A stretch of 64,000 nucleotides of DNA, taken from the NCBI RefSeq assembly GCF_002897295.1, contig NZ_BEXF01000010.1:62001-126000 (forward strand), given 5' to 3'. Below are positions 8,359-19,652 of this stretch, piece by piece (position 1 is the first letter of the stretch; each line of letters begins with the position of its first letter). The notes below the pieces were generated by a model. That model was not told the origin of the DNA. It did no database searches and saw only the letters and a list, made by a program, of their open reading frames with translations. The stretch comes from Brevibacillus reuszeri (GTDB lineage Bacteria > Bacillota > Bacilli > Brevibacillales > Brevibacillaceae). Position numbers and translations under genes: made by a program.

Positions 8359-9096
8359 TTATTTCCGATCCGCTTCTACAGCTTGCACGATACTTTGCCA
8401 GGTAGCCACTGGATCTTTTGCATTCGTAATCGCACGACCAATCACGAGATAATCGCTTCCCAAACGGAAAGCCTCTTCTGGTGTTGTAATTCGCGTTTGA
8501 TCTCCCTGGTCAGCTCCGATTGGGCGAATTCCAGGTGTCACGGTTACGAATGCGTCACCTGCTGCCTTTTTAATCATAGGAACCTCAAGTGGGGAAGCGA
8601 CAACCCCGTCCAAACCAGCCTGCTTTGTCATCATGGCGTAGTGTACGACCACGTCTTCAACTGAGCCTGGAATCATCAACTCCTGGTTCATCGTCCGTAG
8701 TCCAGTAGAAGTAAGCATGGTGACCCCGATCAGGATGGGACGAGCAGCACCAGCTGCTGTCCCTTGCTCCAGTCCTTCTCTCGCCGCTGCCATCATCGCT
8801 ACCCCGCCAGCAGCATGGACGTTCACCATGTCTGCTCCCAGACGCGCGAGGCTCCTCATCGCACCTTTGGCCGTATTCGGGATATCGTGTACCTTGAGGT
8901 CAAGAAATACCTTCAGTCCCTTTTCCTTCAGATAGGATACGATGGCTGGTCCTTCTGCATAAGCGAGCTCCATGCCTACTTTTACATAGCGGATATGCCC
9001 TTGCAATGGCTCCAGGCACTGCTTGATCTCTTCCAGCGTGGAAAAGTCGAGCGCAACGATCATGCGCTCACGAATATCAATGGTTTGTGGTTGCAC
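8359..9096 (-). CDS. pyrF: Orotidine 5'-phosphate decarboxylase
   Basis: Decarboxylates OMP to UMP, the last step of de novo pyrimidine synthesis. It is a 245-residue TIM barrel. The catalytic DxKxxD signature is seen as VFLDLKVHDIPNT near residues 64-76, and the phosphate-binding end as TPGIRP and YLVIGRAIT. It starts 39 nt after carB. This is unusual because Bacillus-type operons carry pyrK and pyrD in that gap. Confidence 0.96.
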   Translation of the reverse strand: MQPQTIDIRERMIVALDFSTLEEIKQCLEPLQGHIRYVKVGMELAYAEGPAIVSYLKEKGLKVFLDLKVHDIPNTAKGAMRSLARLGADMVNVHAAGGVAMMAAAREGLEQGTAAGAARPILIGVTMLTSTGLRTMNQELMIPGSVEDVVVHYAMMTKQAGLDGVVASPLEVPMIKKAAGDAFVTVTPGIRPIGADQGDQTRITTPEEAFRLGSDYLVIGRAITNAKDPVATWQSIVQAVEADRK

Positions 9097-9135
9097 ACTA
9101 CTCTCCTCTTTTCTGCTCGGTTTGTTCCTTATTCC

Positions 9136-12100
9136 TTAAACGGTCACCGTTACTTTTGCTCCTGCCATCTGGGCTGGCATCGCTTCTGTCGAGAACGTAA
9201 TGGTCTCAAGTACGTGCAGCAGGGCAGCTGCCGTATCGAGCGAGGTCAGGCATACAGCTCCATTTTCCACTGCTTCACGGCGAATGCGGAAGCCGTCACG
9301 CTGTGGCGTTTTGCCTTTGGTCAGTGTATTGAGCACGATGTTTGCTTCTCCTGTATGGATCACATCCAGCAGGTTTGGCGTGCCTTCAGACAGCTTGTTT
9401 ACGCGCGTCACTGGCAGTCCAGCCAGTTCCAGATAATCTGCCGTACCAGCAGTCGCCATCAGCTTGAAGCCCAGCTGGCGGAATCGTTTTACGATATCCA
9501 GTGCTTCTTCCTTGTCTTTATCGGCTACCGTCACGAGCAGTGTTCCTTGTGTCGGGATATTCATGCCAGCTGCTACCAAGCCCTTGTAGAGCGCTTTAGC
9601 CAGCGTGCTCTCACGTCCCATAACTTCACCTGTAGACTTCATCTCAGGACCGAGGGTAATATCTACACGACGCAGCTTGGCAAAGGAGAACACCGGTACT
9701 TTCACCGAAACCACTTTCTCCTCTGGATGGTAGCCAGGTGTAAAGCCTTGGTCTACGATCGAGTGTCCGAGAATCGCCTTCGTTGCGATATTGGCCATCG
9801 GAATTCCTGTCACTTTGGAGAGGAATGGCACTGTACGGGAGGAGCGAGGGTTTACCTCGATGACATATGGACGATCTTTGTAGATAACGAACTGGATATT
9901 GAGCAAGCCTTTGATTTGCAGCGCGCGAGCCAGCTTGGTTGTCATTTCGACCAGCTCATCCTTGATCGCCTGCGACAGGGATTGTGGTGGATATACCGCA
10001 ATCGAGTCACCGGAGTGAACCCCTGCACGCTCAATGTGCTCCATAATGCCCGGAATCAGGACATTTTCGCCGTCGCAAATCGCATCTACTTCGGCTTCCA
10101 CCCCTACCATGTATCGGTCTACGAGTACCGGATGATCAGGATTGACCTTTACCGCTTTTTCCATGTACTCCAAGAGCTCAGGCTGATTGTAGACAATCTC
10201 CATTGCGCGTCCACCGAGGACATAAGACGGTCGAACCAATACCGGGAAGCCCAAGCCTTCTGCGGCGACCACTGCTTGGTCTACGGAAGTTACTGTTTTT
10301 CCTGGTGGCTGAGCGATTTCCAGCTCGCGCAAGAGTGCTTCGAACTTTTCACGGTTTTCTGCCGCATCGATGTTTTCCAGGCTCGTTCCCAAAATTTTGA
10401 TTCCGCGAGCAGCCAGCTTGTCAGCCAGGTTGATTGCCGTTTGACCGCCAAACTGTACGATGACACCCTCTGGTTTTTCTGCATCTAGAATGTTCATCAC
10501 ATCCTCGATGTACAGCGGTTCAAAGTAGAGACGATCGGAGGTATTGAAGTCGGTTGAAACAGTTTCTGGGTTGTTGTTGACGATGACTGCTTCATAGCCA
10601 GCTTCTCTCAACGCCCAGACAGCGTGTACAGTCGCATAGTCAAACTCAATCCCTTGACCGATCCGGATTGGACCGGAGCCGAGCACGACTACGCGTTTTT
10701 TGCCTGTTTCGATACGCTCGTCCTCAGTCTCGTAGCTGGAGTAGTAGTATGGTGTCTGCGCTTCAAACTCAGCTGCGCAAGTATCAACCATTTTATAAAC
10801 CGGAACAAATCCGTTTTCTATGCGTAGTTCACGAACTGCATCCTCTGCTTGCCCGGAGAGCTCTGCAATTTTTCTATCCGTAAAGCCCATGCGTTTGGCT
10901 TCATACAGCTTTTCAGTCGTCAGTCCTTGAGCCAATTCCGCTTCAAAAGCAACCATCTTGTGGAACTTGTGCAGGAAGAACAGGTCGATCTTGGTCAGTG
11001 CATGCAGCTCATCGATTGTCCATCCGCGACGCAGTGCTTCTGCCAGTAGGAACAGGCGCTCATCGTCTGCTTGTACGAGGCGTGCTTTCAGTTCTTCAGC
11101 AGGAATATCTGCTGCGCCTTTAATTTCGATATGGTAGCTGCCAATCTCCAGGGAGCGGATTGCTTTCATAATCGATTCTTCAAACGTGCGTCCGATCGCC
11201 ATAACTTCACCGGTTGCTTTCATCTGTGTGCCGAGCTTGCGGTTGGCAGATTGAAACTTGTCGAACGGCCAGCGTGGAATTTTGCTAACAATGTAGTCCA
11301 GTGTTGGCTCAAAGCATGCGTAGGTTTGGCCGGTTACCGGGTTTTTCAGCTCGTCCAGGGTGTAGCCAATCGCGATTTTTGCAGCCATTTTGGCAATCGG
11401 ATAACCAGTTGCTTTGGAAGCAAGCGCAGAGGAACGGCTCACGCGTGGGTTAACCTCGATCACATAGTATTGGAAGCTGTGCGGGTCGAGTGCGTACTGT
11501 ACGTTGCAGCCGCCCTCGATCCCCAGTGCACGAATAATGTTCAGGGCGGAGGAGCGCAGCATTTGGTACTCACGATCTGCGAGTGTCTGGCTCGGTGCTA
11601 CTACAATCGAATCACCTGTGTGAACGCCGACCGGATCGATATTTTCCATGTTGCAGACCACGATGCAGTTGTCGCTTGCATCACGCATCACTTCGTACTC
11701 GATTTCCTTCATGCCCGCAATGCTCTTCTCGATCAGGCATTGGGTGATCGGCGAGTATTTCAAGCCGCTCGCGACAATTTCACGTAGAGTTTCTTCATCG
11801 TCACAAATACCTCCGCCAGTTCCACCCAAGGTGTAGGCTGGACGTACAATGATTGGATAGCCGATCTCATTTGCGAAGTCTACTGCTTCCTCAACTGTAC
11901 TTACAATTACGGATTCTGGAACAGGCTCGCCCAGCTCATTCATCAGGGCGCGGAACAATTCGCGGTCCTCTGCTTGCTTGATCGACTCCAGCTTGGTGCC
12001 GAGAAGCTTCACATTTTCTTGCTCCAGTACGCCTGCTTCAGCAAGTGCTACTGCCATGTTCAATCCTGTTTGCCCGCCTAGTGTAGGCAAAAGTCCGTCT

Positions 12101-12348
12101 GGCTTTTCTTTACGAATGACACGCGCCACAAATTCTGGCGTGATGGGCTCGATGTACACTTTGTCAGCCATGTTGGTGTCGGTCATGATCGTTGCTGGGT
12201 TGGAGTTGATCAGAACAACTTCCATACCCTCTTCTTTTAAAGCTTCGCAGGCTTGCGTACCTGCGTAGTCAAACTCAGCTGCTTGCCCGATAACGATAGG
12301 ACCAGAACCGATCACGAGGATCTTTTTTAAATTAGCGTGTTTTGGCAT
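9136..12348 (-). CDS. carB: Carbamoyl-phosphate synthase large chain, pyrimidine-specific
   Basis: Makes carbamoyl phosphate from bicarbonate, ATP and ammonia channelled from the small subunit. At 1070 residues it has the usual length. It has two homologous halves, each opening with an ATP-grasp entry motif ([17 protein letters not shown] near residue 12; [17 protein letters not shown] near residue 555), and a C-terminal MGS-like regulatory domain from about residue 935. The MGS domain binds UMP or PRPP in related enzymes. It overlaps the end of carA by 17 nt, consistent with translational coupling. In Bacillus naming it is pyrAB. Confidence 0.97.
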   Translation of the reverse strand: MPKHANLKKILVIGSGPIVIGQAAEFDYAGTQACEALKEEGMEVVLINSNPATIMTDTNMADKVYIEPITPEFVARVIRKEKPDGLLPTLGGQTGLNMAVALAEAGVLEQENVKLLGTKLESIKQAEDRELFRALMNELGEPVPESVIVSTVEEAVDFANEIGYPIIVRPAYTLGGTGGGICDDEETLREIVASGLKYSPITQCLIEKSIAGMKEIEYEVMRDASDNCIVVCNMENIDPVGVHTGDSIVVAPSQTLADREYQMLRSSALNIIRALGIEGGCNVQYALDPHSFQYYVIEVNPRVSRSSALASKATGYPIAKMAAKIAIGYTLDELKNPVTGQTYACFEPTLDYIVSKIPRWPFDKFQSANRKLGTQMKATGEVMAIGRTFEESIMKAIRSLEIGSYHIEIKGAADIPAEELKARLVQADDERLFLLAEALRRGWTIDELHALTKIDLFFLHKFHKMVAFEAELAQGLTTEKLYEAKRMGFTDRKIAELSGQAEDAVRELRIENGFVPVYKMVDTCAAEFEAQTPYYYSSYETEDERIETGKKRVVVLGSGPIRIGQGIEFDYATVHAVWALREAGYEAVIVNNNPETVSTDFNTSDRLYFEPLYIEDVMNILDAEKPEGVIVQFGGQTAINLADKLAARGIKILGTSLENIDAAENREKFEALLRELEIAQPPGKTVTSVDQAVVAAEGLGFPVLVRPSYVLGGRAMEIVYNQPELLEYMEKAVKVNPDHPVLVDRYMVGVEAEVDAICDGENVLIPGIMEHIERAGVHSGDSIAVYPPQSLSQAIKDELVEMTTKLARALQIKGLLNIQFVIYKDRPYVIEVNPRSSRTVPFLSKVTGIPMANIATKAILGHSIVDQGFTPGYHPEEKVVSVKVPVFSFAKLRRVDITLGPEMKSTGEVMGRESTLAKALYKGLVAAGMNIPTQGTLLVTVADKDKEEALDIVKRFRQLGFKLMATAGTADYLELAGLPVTRVNKLSEGTPNLLDVIHTGEANIVLNTLTKGKTPQRDGFRIRREAVENGAVCLTSLDTAAALLHVLETITFSTEAMPAQMAGAKVTVTV

Positions 12349-13429
12349 GAGTTTTCTCCCCCTTAGCGGTATCCATCATTGCAAGAAACTGATCAAACAA
12401 GTAACCGGAGTCATATGGACCTGGTGCTGCTTCCGGGTGATATTGAACGGAGAAAGCGTTCTTCGACACGTTGCGAAGTCCCTCAATCGTACCGTCATTT
12501 AGTGCAACATGTGTAATTTCCAGCTCTGTTCCAGCCAGGGACTCTTCCTGGACAGCATAGCTATGGTTTTGCGAAGTAATGTAGGTTCTGCCTGTAGGCA
12601 ATTCCTTCACCGGATGGTTTCCACCACGATGACCGAATTTCAATTTCATGGAATCAGCGCCAGATGCAAGTGCAAACAATTGGTGTCCCAGACAAATTCC
12701 GAACAGTGGGTACTCTCCCAAAATCCCGCGAATCATCTCTACTGCCTCTGGCACATCTTTTGGATCTCCAGGTCCGTTTGAGAGCAGGATGCCATCCGGC
12801 TGGATACGGCGAATTTCCTCGGCTGTTACGTTGTAAGGAACAACCACCACGTCGCAGTTACGCTTCGTCAGCTCACGCAAGATTCCGTGCTTGGAACCGA
12901 AGTCCACTAGTGCAACACGATGTCCGGTGCCAGGGCAGCTAAAGACGCTTTTGGTAGAAACACGTGATACCTGATCCGTCATTAGCTGTGTGCCTGTCAG
13001 TGCTGCAACCAACTCAGTAAGCGGAGCTTCACTGGTCGTAATCATTCCTTTCATCGTTCCATGGTAGCGGATTTTTCTGGTCAGCATCCGCGTATCAATT
13101 CCGGCAATCCCCGGGATGTCATATGTTTTCAAAAGCTCATCGAGTGTGTTGGTATTGCGCCAGTTGCTTGGCATGTCACAGTGTTCGCGTACCACAAAGC
13201 CGTGAATGTATGGGCGCACAGCTTCAAAATCGTCCCGGTTGATTCCGTAATTTCCGATCAACGGATAGGTCATCGTTACGATTTGTCCGCAATAAGATGG
13301 GTCTGACAAAACCTCTTGATAACCTGTCAAGCCCGTATTGAACACGACTTCCCCGTAGGATTCCTTTGTCGCCCCAAAAGCTGTACCGATAAACTCTGTT
13401 CCGTCTTCCAAGATCAATCTAGCACGCAT
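12332..13429 (-). CDS. carA: Carbamoyl-phosphate synthase small chain (glutaminase)
   Basis: Hydrolyses glutamine and feeds ammonia to the large subunit. It has 365 residues. The N-terminal domain ([14 protein letters not shown]) is followed by a class I glutamine amidotransferase domain with the nucleophile motif [11 protein letters not shown] (Cys) and the His-Glu pair in [10 protein letters not shown]. The start follows AAGGAGGAGCG. It lies 85 nt after pyrC, with a hairpin in the gap. In Bacillus naming it is pyrAA. Confidence 0.97.
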   Translation of the reverse strand: MRARLILEDGTEFIGTAFGATKESYGEVVFNTGLTGYQEVLSDPSYCGQIVTMTYPLIGNYGINRDDFEAVRPYIHGFVVREHCDMPSNWRNTNTLDELLKTYDIPGIAGIDTRMLTRKIRYHGTMKGMITTSEAPLTELVAALTGTQLMTDQVSRVSTKSVFSCPGTGHRVALVDFGSKHGILRELTKRNCDVVVVPYNVTAEEIRRIQPDGILLSNGPGDPKDVPEAVEMIRGILGEYPLFGICLGHQLFALASGADSMKLKFGHRGGNHPVKELPTGRTYITSQNHSYAVQEESLAGTELEITHVALNDGTIEGLRNVSKNAFSVQYHPEAAPGPYDSGYLFDQFLAMMDTAKGEKTHAKTR

Positions 13430-13450
13430 CTAACGCTCCTCCTTCTGTGT

Positions 13451-13476
13451 CGGGTAAGACGCTATCGCCTTACCCG
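13451..13476 (-). other. Intercistronic hairpin between pyrC and carA
   Basis: A perfect 8-bp inverted repeat (CGGGTAAG / CTTACCCG) with a 10-nt spacer lies just upstream of the carA ribosome binding site. No T-run follows on the minus strand, so it is not a classical terminator. An mRNA processing or stability role is possible but unproven. Confidence 0.45.
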
Positions 13477-13514
13477 TTTTGCCAGCCTGTATTTGCTTGG
13501 CTGCTCTCTATTTT

Positions 13515-14795
13515 CTAGCCCTCTTGATGTACGATTTGGCCATCTACCAGTGTCAGGATTGGCCAGCCCTTGCATGCCCAACCTGTAAACGGTGTATTGG
13601 TTCCTTTGCTCGCAAAGGTTGTCGGATCGATCGTTTTTTCTGTTTCCAGATCGATAACAGTCAAGTCTGCAGGTGCTCCTACTTCAAGACGACCGTATGG
13701 CAGTCCGAAAGCGTTGGCAGGCTTTATCGTCAGTAGCTCCACCAGCGTTTTGAGCGTCAGCTCGCCCGTTTGAACCAGATGCGTATAGAGCAGTGGGAAA
13801 GCTGTCTCCAGTCCAACAATTCCAAACGGTGCGCGGTTTATGCCGTTTGCTTTTTCTTCTGCTGTATGAGGCGCATGATCAGTGGCAATCATATCGATCG
13901 TGCCGTCCTTCAGTCCTGCGATGAGAGCAGCGCGATCCTCACGAGAGCGAAGCGGCGGATTCATTTTCCAGTTTGTATCGAGATTGTCTGGAATATCCTC
14001 GTCACACAAGAGCAGATGGTGTGGCGTCACTTCGCAAGTGACATTCACTCCCGCTCGTTTGCCATCCCGTACGAGACGGACGGATTCTTTTGCACTGATG
14101 TGGCATACATGGTAGTGGACACCTGTTTGTTCCGCCAGCAAGATGTCGCGTCCTACGTGGATGGATTCGGATTCAGATGGGATACCCGGCAGTCCATGAC
14201 GGGCAGCTACAACTCCATCGTGCAGAGCAGCTCCCGGGATCAACAAGTCTTCATCCTCACAGTGAGCCACGATGGAGATTCCGAGCTCAGCCGCTGCTTT
14301 CATCGCTGTTTTCATCATGCCGGTAGATTGAACGCCTACTCCATCATCTGTCAGGGCAAAAATTCCTGCTTCCTTCAATCCTGCGAAGTCGGTCAGTTCT
14401 TTACCCAATTGGCGGATCGTAATCGCACCGTATGGAATCACACGTGCCATACCAGCCTCGCGTGCTTTGTCCAAAATGTACTTCACTGTTTCCACGCTAT
14501 CGATGGAAGGGCGCGTATTAGGCATGCAGGAGATGGTTGTAAAGCCGCCTTTTACCGCTGCTTTTGCTCCTGTTTCGATTGTTTCTTTATGTTCAAATCC
14601 AGGCTCGCGCAAATGAACGTGCACGTCGATGAGACCTGCGCTGATCATGCCGCCTTTGCAATCGATCCATTCGTGTCCTTCTCTCGCTATTGCCTGGCCA
14701 ATTGCTTTGATTTGTCCGCCTTCAACCAATATTTCTACCGGGATAAGCTCTCCCGCTTGATTTAGTATGTTGCCGTTGCCAAGGATGGTTCCCAT
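13515..14795 (-). CDS. pyrC: Dihydroorotase
   Basis: Cyclises carbamoyl aspartate to dihydroorotate, the third step of the pathway. It is a 426-residue class I amidohydrolase. Metal ligands are visible in DVHVHLREPG near residue 60, in HCEDED, in YHVCHISA and in MIATDHAPHT near residue 305. A longer frame to 14888 exists, but the ATG at 14795 follows AAAGGGAGCG and yields the normal N-terminus (MGTILGNGN). This gives a 34-nt overlap with the end of pyrB. Confidence 0.95.
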   Translation of the reverse strand: MGTILGNGNILNQAGELIPVEILVEGGQIKAIGQAIAREGHEWIDCKGGMISAGLIDVHVHLREPGFEHKETIETGAKAAVKGGFTTISCMPNTRPSIDSVETVKYILDKAREAGMARVIPYGAITIRQLGKELTDFAGLKEAGIFALTDDGVGVQSTGMMKTAMKAAAELGISIVAHCEDEDLLIPGAALHDGVVAARHGLPGIPSESESIHVGRDILLAEQTGVHYHVCHISAKESVRLVRDGKRAGVNVTCEVTPHHLLLCDEDIPDNLDTNWKMNPPLRSREDRAALIAGLKDGTIDMIATDHAPHTAEEKANGINRAPFGIVGLETAFPLLYTHLVQTGELTLKTLVELLTIKPANAFGLPYGRLEVGAPADLTVIDLETEKTIDPTTFASKGTNTPFTGWACKGWPILTLVDGQIVHQEG

Positions 14796-15703
14796 GTCAT
14801 TTCGCTCCCTTTCAGTAACGTTTCTAGTACTGCCATGCGTGCTGCTACTCCGTTGGTTACCTGTCTTTGAATCAGTGATGTCTCGCACTCTACCAGGTCT
14901 GTATGGATCTCTACCCCACGATTCACTGGTGCCGGATGCATAATCACCGCGCCAGCTTTCATCATTTTTGCACGCTCCAGTGTCAATCCATGTGCCTGAT
15001 GATACTCTTCCTTGGAAATGTAGAGTGATTCAGAGTGACGCTCCAGTTGTACGCGGAGCATCATGACTACGTCCGCTGTCTGAACTGCTTCTTCCATGCT
15101 GACGATTTTCACACCATCAGGGACTTGCGCTGGCATCATGCTGGTCGGTCCAGAGAGAAGCAGGTTGACACCGAGCTTCGGCATCGCGTGCAGGTGTGAT
15201 CCGAGTACCCGGCTGTGGCGCAGGTCGCCGATAATCGCGACGGTGAGTCCTGACAGCTTGCCGAATTGACGTTTCATGGTCAACAGGTCCAAGAGGCTCT
15301 GCGTTGGGTGCTCATTTGTTCCGTCCCCTGCGTTGATCAGCTTCATGTCGACTGTTTCTGCCAGCTCTTGCAGCAGTCCCTCTTTTTTCGTGCGGATGAC
15401 AGCTGCCTCCACTCCCATCGCTTCCAGGGTACGGATGGTGTCATACACCGTCTCACCTTTTACAGCAGAGGAGGTTTCAGGTATGAAGTTTAACACGTGG
15501 GCACCCAGTCTCTTTTGAGCTACTTCAAATGAGAAGCGGGTTCTGGTGCTTGCTTCAAAGAACAGATTCGCCACAAAGCGTCCGTGCAAAATAGTTGCCT
15601 GCTCGGCAGGGCGATTCGCCCAGTACTCTGCGCGCTCCAGCAATTGAATCATCTGTTCCTTGGTTAAATCTTTCAAGCCAATCAGGTGCGCCATGTTGTT
15701 CAT
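14762..15703 (-). CDS. pyrB: Aspartate carbamoyltransferase catalytic chain
   Basis: Transfers the carbamoyl group to aspartate, the committed step. It has 313 residues. The carbamoyl-phosphate-binding motif FFEASTRTRFSFE is near residue 50, HPTQSLLDL near residue 132, and the aspartate-loop region MLRVQLERH is in the second half. There is no pyrI-type regulatory chain, as expected for Firmicutes, where control is by PyrR attenuation. The start follows GGAGGAATTC and is preceded by a full attenuator. Confidence 0.97.
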   Translation of the reverse strand: MNNMAHLIGLKDLTKEQMIQLLERAEYWANRPAEQATILHGRFVANLFFEASTRTRFSFEVAQKRLGAHVLNFIPETSSAVKGETVYDTIRTLEAMGVEAAVIRTKKEGLLQELAETVDMKLINAGDGTNEHPTQSLLDLLTMKRQFGKLSGLTVAIIGDLRHSRVLGSHLHAMPKLGVNLLLSGPTSMMPAQVPDGVKIVSMEEAVQTADVVMMLRVQLERHSESLYISKEEYHQAHGLTLERAKMMKAGAVIMHPAPVNRGVEIHTDLVECETSLIQRQVTNGVAARMAVLETLLKGSEMTWEPSLATATY

Positions 15704-15855
15704 CTTGAATTCCTCCGTTTTCTCTGATTTAGAAGAAAACCTCTACCGAGGCTTGTTCATGTTGGAGCGACCGCGTTTAAGCGGAAAGTTTCACCGCCGT
15801 AATGCCTGGAGCAGACGCTGAGGTACCTTGTCATGCTTATACGGTCGAAAGAAAA

Positions 15856-15978
15856 AGCTTCTTGAATCTCGTTGCCGTTTTGAGAGGGCAAGTGAGACAA
15901 GAAGCTGTGTAGTCCGCCGATTTTGGGCGTCGTTAAACAGCGTTCTATGCCTTGCCAGCCTCTCGGGACTGGATTTAA
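15856..15978 (-). promoter_or_regulatory. PyrR-responsive attenuator in the pyrP-pyrB gap
   Basis: The minus-strand leader carries a PyrR anti-antiterminator loop (AAATCCAGTCCCGAGAGGCT, about 15956-15978). It is followed by a terminator hairpin whose stem AGCTTCTTG/CAAGAAGCT spans 15856-15906 and ends in TTTTTCT. In the known mechanism UMP-bound PyrR stabilises the first stem so that the terminator forms. Confidence 0.88.
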
Positions 15979-15993
15979 AGGAATTCGAACGTA

Positions 15994-17352
15994 TCAAGCT
16001 GTTTCTGTATTCTGTTCCTGCTCTCGGTTTGCCTCTCCCATCGCTGATTCCTTGCCTGGCAGAATTACATGCAGGATGATGCCGAGGAAGGTAGAGAAGG
16101 CGATATTGTCGATGGTTAAATCATTCAAGACACCTAAGCCCGCGAAGCTGATTTTATATCCGCCGATTCCTGTAACCAGAATCGCTGCGGCGACGATCAT
16201 ATTGCGTTTATTGGCAAAGTCTACTTTGTTTTCAACATACATCCGCAGACCCTGTGCTGCGATAATTCCGAACAGGATGATAGATACTCCGCCCAGGACC
16301 GGAGTCGGAATGCTCATCAAAAGCGTGCTGATTTTGCCGATGAAGGCGAACAAGATGGCCATTACTGCTGCCAGTGCGATCACAACTCGGCTGTAAACCC
16401 GAGTGATGGCGAGTACACCGATGTTTTCTCCATACGTCGTAGCTGGTGGTCCACCGATAAAGGCTGCCAGTGATGTCGCAATACCATCTCCGAGCAAGCT
16501 GCGATGCAGCCCCGGATTTTTCATCAAATCGCGGTCCATGACCTTGCTCGTTACGAGCAGGTGACCCAAGTGCTCGGCGAGTGTTACGAACGCTACAGGA
16601 GCGATAACCAGTGCAGCGATCCAAGCGGATGGCTGTGTGATGACTTCTGCTACTGCACCAAACTTGAAGTGGGTAGTGAACATGTCTTTAAAGCTTACGA
16701 ACACAGGCGCTTCAGCTACCTTTTGAAAGTCGATCAAGCCAGGGTGGCGCAAGAGCGTGTACACATACCCTACGATAATTCCGATCAGAATTGGAATCAG
16801 TCCGAAGAACCCGCGCAGCATAACTGCTGCAAGAATAGTCACGATCATAGTAACCAGTGAGATTTCAATGGATGTAAGCGACATTTGTGATTGACCATCT
16901 ACGGTAACTTTCGTTGCCATATCTACTGCTACGCCTGCAAGGCTAAGTCCGATTACAACGATAACCGAAGCAATGACGACTGGCGGGAGTACTTTGTCAA
17001 GCCACTTGACTCCAGCTTTCTTCACAATTGCCGCGACGATGATGTACACAATCCCCGAGAGAAAGCATCCTAGTAGCGCGGTTCCTACACCGTGTGAAGC
17101 ACTTACTGCAATGATCGGTCCGATAAAGGCGAACGAGGAACCGAGGTAATTCGGTATTCTTCCTTTTGTAATCCACAGGAACAACAGCGTTCCAATACCG
17201 CTCGTGAACAGGGCAGTGGCTACATCCAGTCCAGTCAGGATTGGTACGAGTACAGTCGAACCAAACATGGCAAACAAATGCTGGATGCTAAGTGGCAGCA
17301 ATCGAGATATATGTGGCGTTTCGTCTACGTCTACGAAGTTTTTTTGGCTCAT
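15994..17352 (-). CDS. pyrP: Uracil permease
   Basis: A proton-coupled uracil importer of the NCS2/UraA family in the plasma membrane. It has 452 residues and 12-14 hydrophobic segments. The N-terminal motif LSIQHLFAMFGSTVLVP and the central conserved segment VTLAEHLGHLLV (Glu in the substrate site) are typical, as is the nearby GDGIATSLAAFIGGPPATTYGEN region. It lies between two PyrR attenuators, so uptake is shut down together with synthesis when UMP is plentiful. The C-terminal tail is charged and cytoplasmic. Confidence 0.94.
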   Translation of the reverse strand: MSQKNFVDVDETPHISRLLPLSIQHLFAMFGSTVLVPILTGLDVATALFTSGIGTLLFLWITKGRIPNYLGSSFAFIGPIIAVSASHGVGTALLGCFLSGIVYIIVAAIVKKAGVKWLDKVLPPVVIASVIVVIGLSLAGVAVDMATKVTVDGQSQMSLTSIEISLVTMIVTILAAVMLRGFFGLIPILIGIIVGYVYTLLRHPGLIDFQKVAEAPVFVSFKDMFTTHFKFGAVAEVITQPSAWIAALVIAPVAFVTLAEHLGHLLVTSKVMDRDLMKNPGLHRSLLGDGIATSLAAFIGGPPATTYGENIGVLAITRVYSRVVIALAAVMAILFAFIGKISTLLMSIPTPVLGGVSIILFGIIAAQGLRMYVENKVDFANKRNMIVAAAILVTGIGGYKISFAGLGVLNDLTIDNIAFSTFLGIILHVILPGKESAMGEANREQEQNTETA

Positions 17353-17396
17353 GACCCTATGTTCCCCCTGTGTTACTGTTTTCTTTCAAACAAAAA

Positions 17397-17481
17397 GCCT
17401 CTTTGTGCGGACACAAAGAGGCGAGCTTCTCCATCATCTAGTGGGAAGACTTCCTGCCTCTTGCCGACCTCACGGGATCGT
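17397..17481 (-). promoter_or_regulatory. PyrR-responsive attenuator in the pyrR-pyrP gap
   Basis: A PyrR loop (CGATCCCGTGAGGTCGGCAA, around 17461-17481) precedes the terminator GCCTCTTTGTG/CACAAAGAGGC at 17397-17422, followed by TTTTTG on the minus strand. The layout matches the second attenuator of known Firmicute pyr operons. Confidence 0.88.
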
Positions 17482-17505
17482 TTTTAAAGAGGAATCATTT
17501 AATTT

Positions 17506-18206
<701 letters not shown>

Positions 18207-18227
18207 AGGTTCCATTCGTCAAGTAGA

Positions 18228-18256
18228 ATTATGTCATGGAACAAGGCAGGTGTCAA
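18228..18256 (-). promoter_or_regulatory. Sigma-A promoter of the pyr operon
   Basis: A consensus -35 TTGACA (18251-18256), a 17-bp spacer and a -10 CATAAT (18228-18233) on the minus strand, a short distance upstream of the first PyrR loop. It begins right behind the stop codon of the beta-propeller gene. Confidence 0.85.
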
Positions 18257-18272
18257 TGGAATCAAAAGAAAT

Positions 18273-19619
18273 CTAACTATTCCAATGAATACTAATCCAC
18301 GGTGGCAAATAATTGGCGTAATAGCCGATGTCACCTGTAATGCCTTTGATCAGCTCGACTTCCTTATCTCCTTGCTTCAAAAATAACGATCCTCTCTCTG
18401 CTTCGTTCATTCTCATGAACAACAGCTGTGTGCCATCATGAGAAGGCGTCGGATAGTAATCCGCAGTCTGTTCTGTACCCTGTGTCACCTGCTTTTGCTC
18501 GCCAGTTTCTGCTTGCTTCCAAATGCGTTGACCAGGCACCATCATTTTTTTCGGATCATAGTGATACTCCGTGCCTTTACCGCGTGAGAAGTAAAGCGCT
18601 GCTTGTTCTTTGCTAGTCCAGACTGGCAGTGTGTCTACCCATTCTTTTTGACTGGCAGGTACGACCTTTCCTTCACGATCTGCCAGATTCAGATGTTTGT
18701 TCATCGTGGCGATCCGATCGGCACCCTCTATAAATGCGAGATATTTGCTGTCGGGTGACCATGCGAGCCAATCGGGATACGCCAGACCTGTTCCAAGAAC
18801 TGTCGGGAGCTGATTTGGCTGTGTCAAGTTAAATAACTGGATAGGCACGCCATCTGCTGACAGAGAACCGGAGTTATAGCGAACAAAAAAAGCAACACGT
18901 GTTGCATCAGGAGAGACCTTCATGCCTTCTGGCGCCCAAGGATAAATCCCTTCCTCCACTTTTGGCGGCTTGGCTAAAGGATAGGTTGCTAGCGTTTTTC
19001 CCACCAGACTTCGAAGTTCAAGCGTCATTGCCCGATTCTTTTCTGCTGGCGTGGAAACCAACAGCTTTTCACCATCAGGCATCCATGTAAAATCAACGAT
19101 ATCTGCTGTGGTTTTACTTTGCAGTGTGAGCTCACCACGATCCGAGATCGTTTTGAGGACAATCTGTGTATTCGGCACTTCATTGCTTCCGATGTTGATC
19201 GTATAGGCGAATGTGTTTGCTTTTGGAGACCATTTCGGCTTTTGCATGACGGGTCTTTCATCTACTTGGATGACTCCGCTCCCATCGCTCCTTACCGCCC
19301 ACAAATAGCCAGGCGTCGAGTAGTTGTCATTTCCTTTGAATTGGAGATACAACAGCCATTTCCCATCTGCCGACCAATCCACGATCTCTGTGAACCCATT
19401 CTTTGTAATCTGTTTCGGAGCCTCATTCTGATTCCTTCCGTCCAGTAAATAAAGATTCTGGTGACTGGTGAAAGCAATGTTCGCCGGAACACTAACGTTT
19501 TTGTTTACCCGCTCTGGCGGCAGATTCCCAATCTCAGCAGCCATAACCTGCCCACTCCCAGCAATTAGCATGGCAAACGTGCTGGCTATGCAAATCAGCC
19601 TGCTCCATCCTTTAAGCAT
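18273..19619 (-). CDS. Secreted TolB-like beta-propeller protein
   Basis: A 448-residue exported protein. A signal peptide occupies about residues 1-27, with a hydrophobic core and a likely cut after VMA-A. The mature part repeats WD40-like/TolB blades marked by WSADGKW, WSPKANTF, WMPDGEKL, VSPDATRVAF and WSPDSKYLAF, which form a propeller. There is no catalytic triad, so it is probably a binding or scaffold protein outside the membrane. The start follows GGGAGGAAATG. It sits between the pyr promoter and a VOC gene, a place where Bacillus has neither. Function is unknown. Confidence 0.75.
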   Translation of the reverse strand: MLKGWSRLICIASTFAMLIAGSGQVMAAEIGNLPPERVNKNVSVPANIAFTSHQNLYLLDGRNQNEAPKQITKNGFTEIVDWSADGKWLLYLQFKGNDNYSTPGYLWAVRSDGSGVIQVDERPVMQKPKWSPKANTFAYTINIGSNEVPNTQIVLKTISDRGELTLQSKTTADIVDFTWMPDGEKLLVSTPAEKNRAMTLELRSLVGKTLATYPLAKPPKVEEGIYPWAPEGMKVSPDATRVAFFVRYNSGSLSADGVPIQLFNLTQPNQLPTVLGTGLAYPDWLAWSPDSKYLAFIEGADRIATMNKHLNLADREGKVVPASQKEWVDTLPVWTSKEQAALYFSRGKGTEYHYDPKKMMVPGQRIWKQAETGEQKQVTQGTEQTADYYPTPSHDGTQLLFMRMNEAERGSLFLKQGDKEVELIKGITGDIGYYANYLPPWISIHWNS

Positions 19620-19652
19620 CTGTCATTTCCTCCCTACTTTCTGATTTAAAAA

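Noticed and set aside
8764..10488. 574-codon plus-strand open frame
   Set aside because: It is antisense to carB and pyrF, rich in Cys, Arg and His, with no domain or ribosome binding site; the opposite strand encodes carB and pyrF beyond doubt.
13770..14765. 331-codon plus-strand open frame
   Set aside because: Antisense to pyrC, with shadow-like composition and no start signal.
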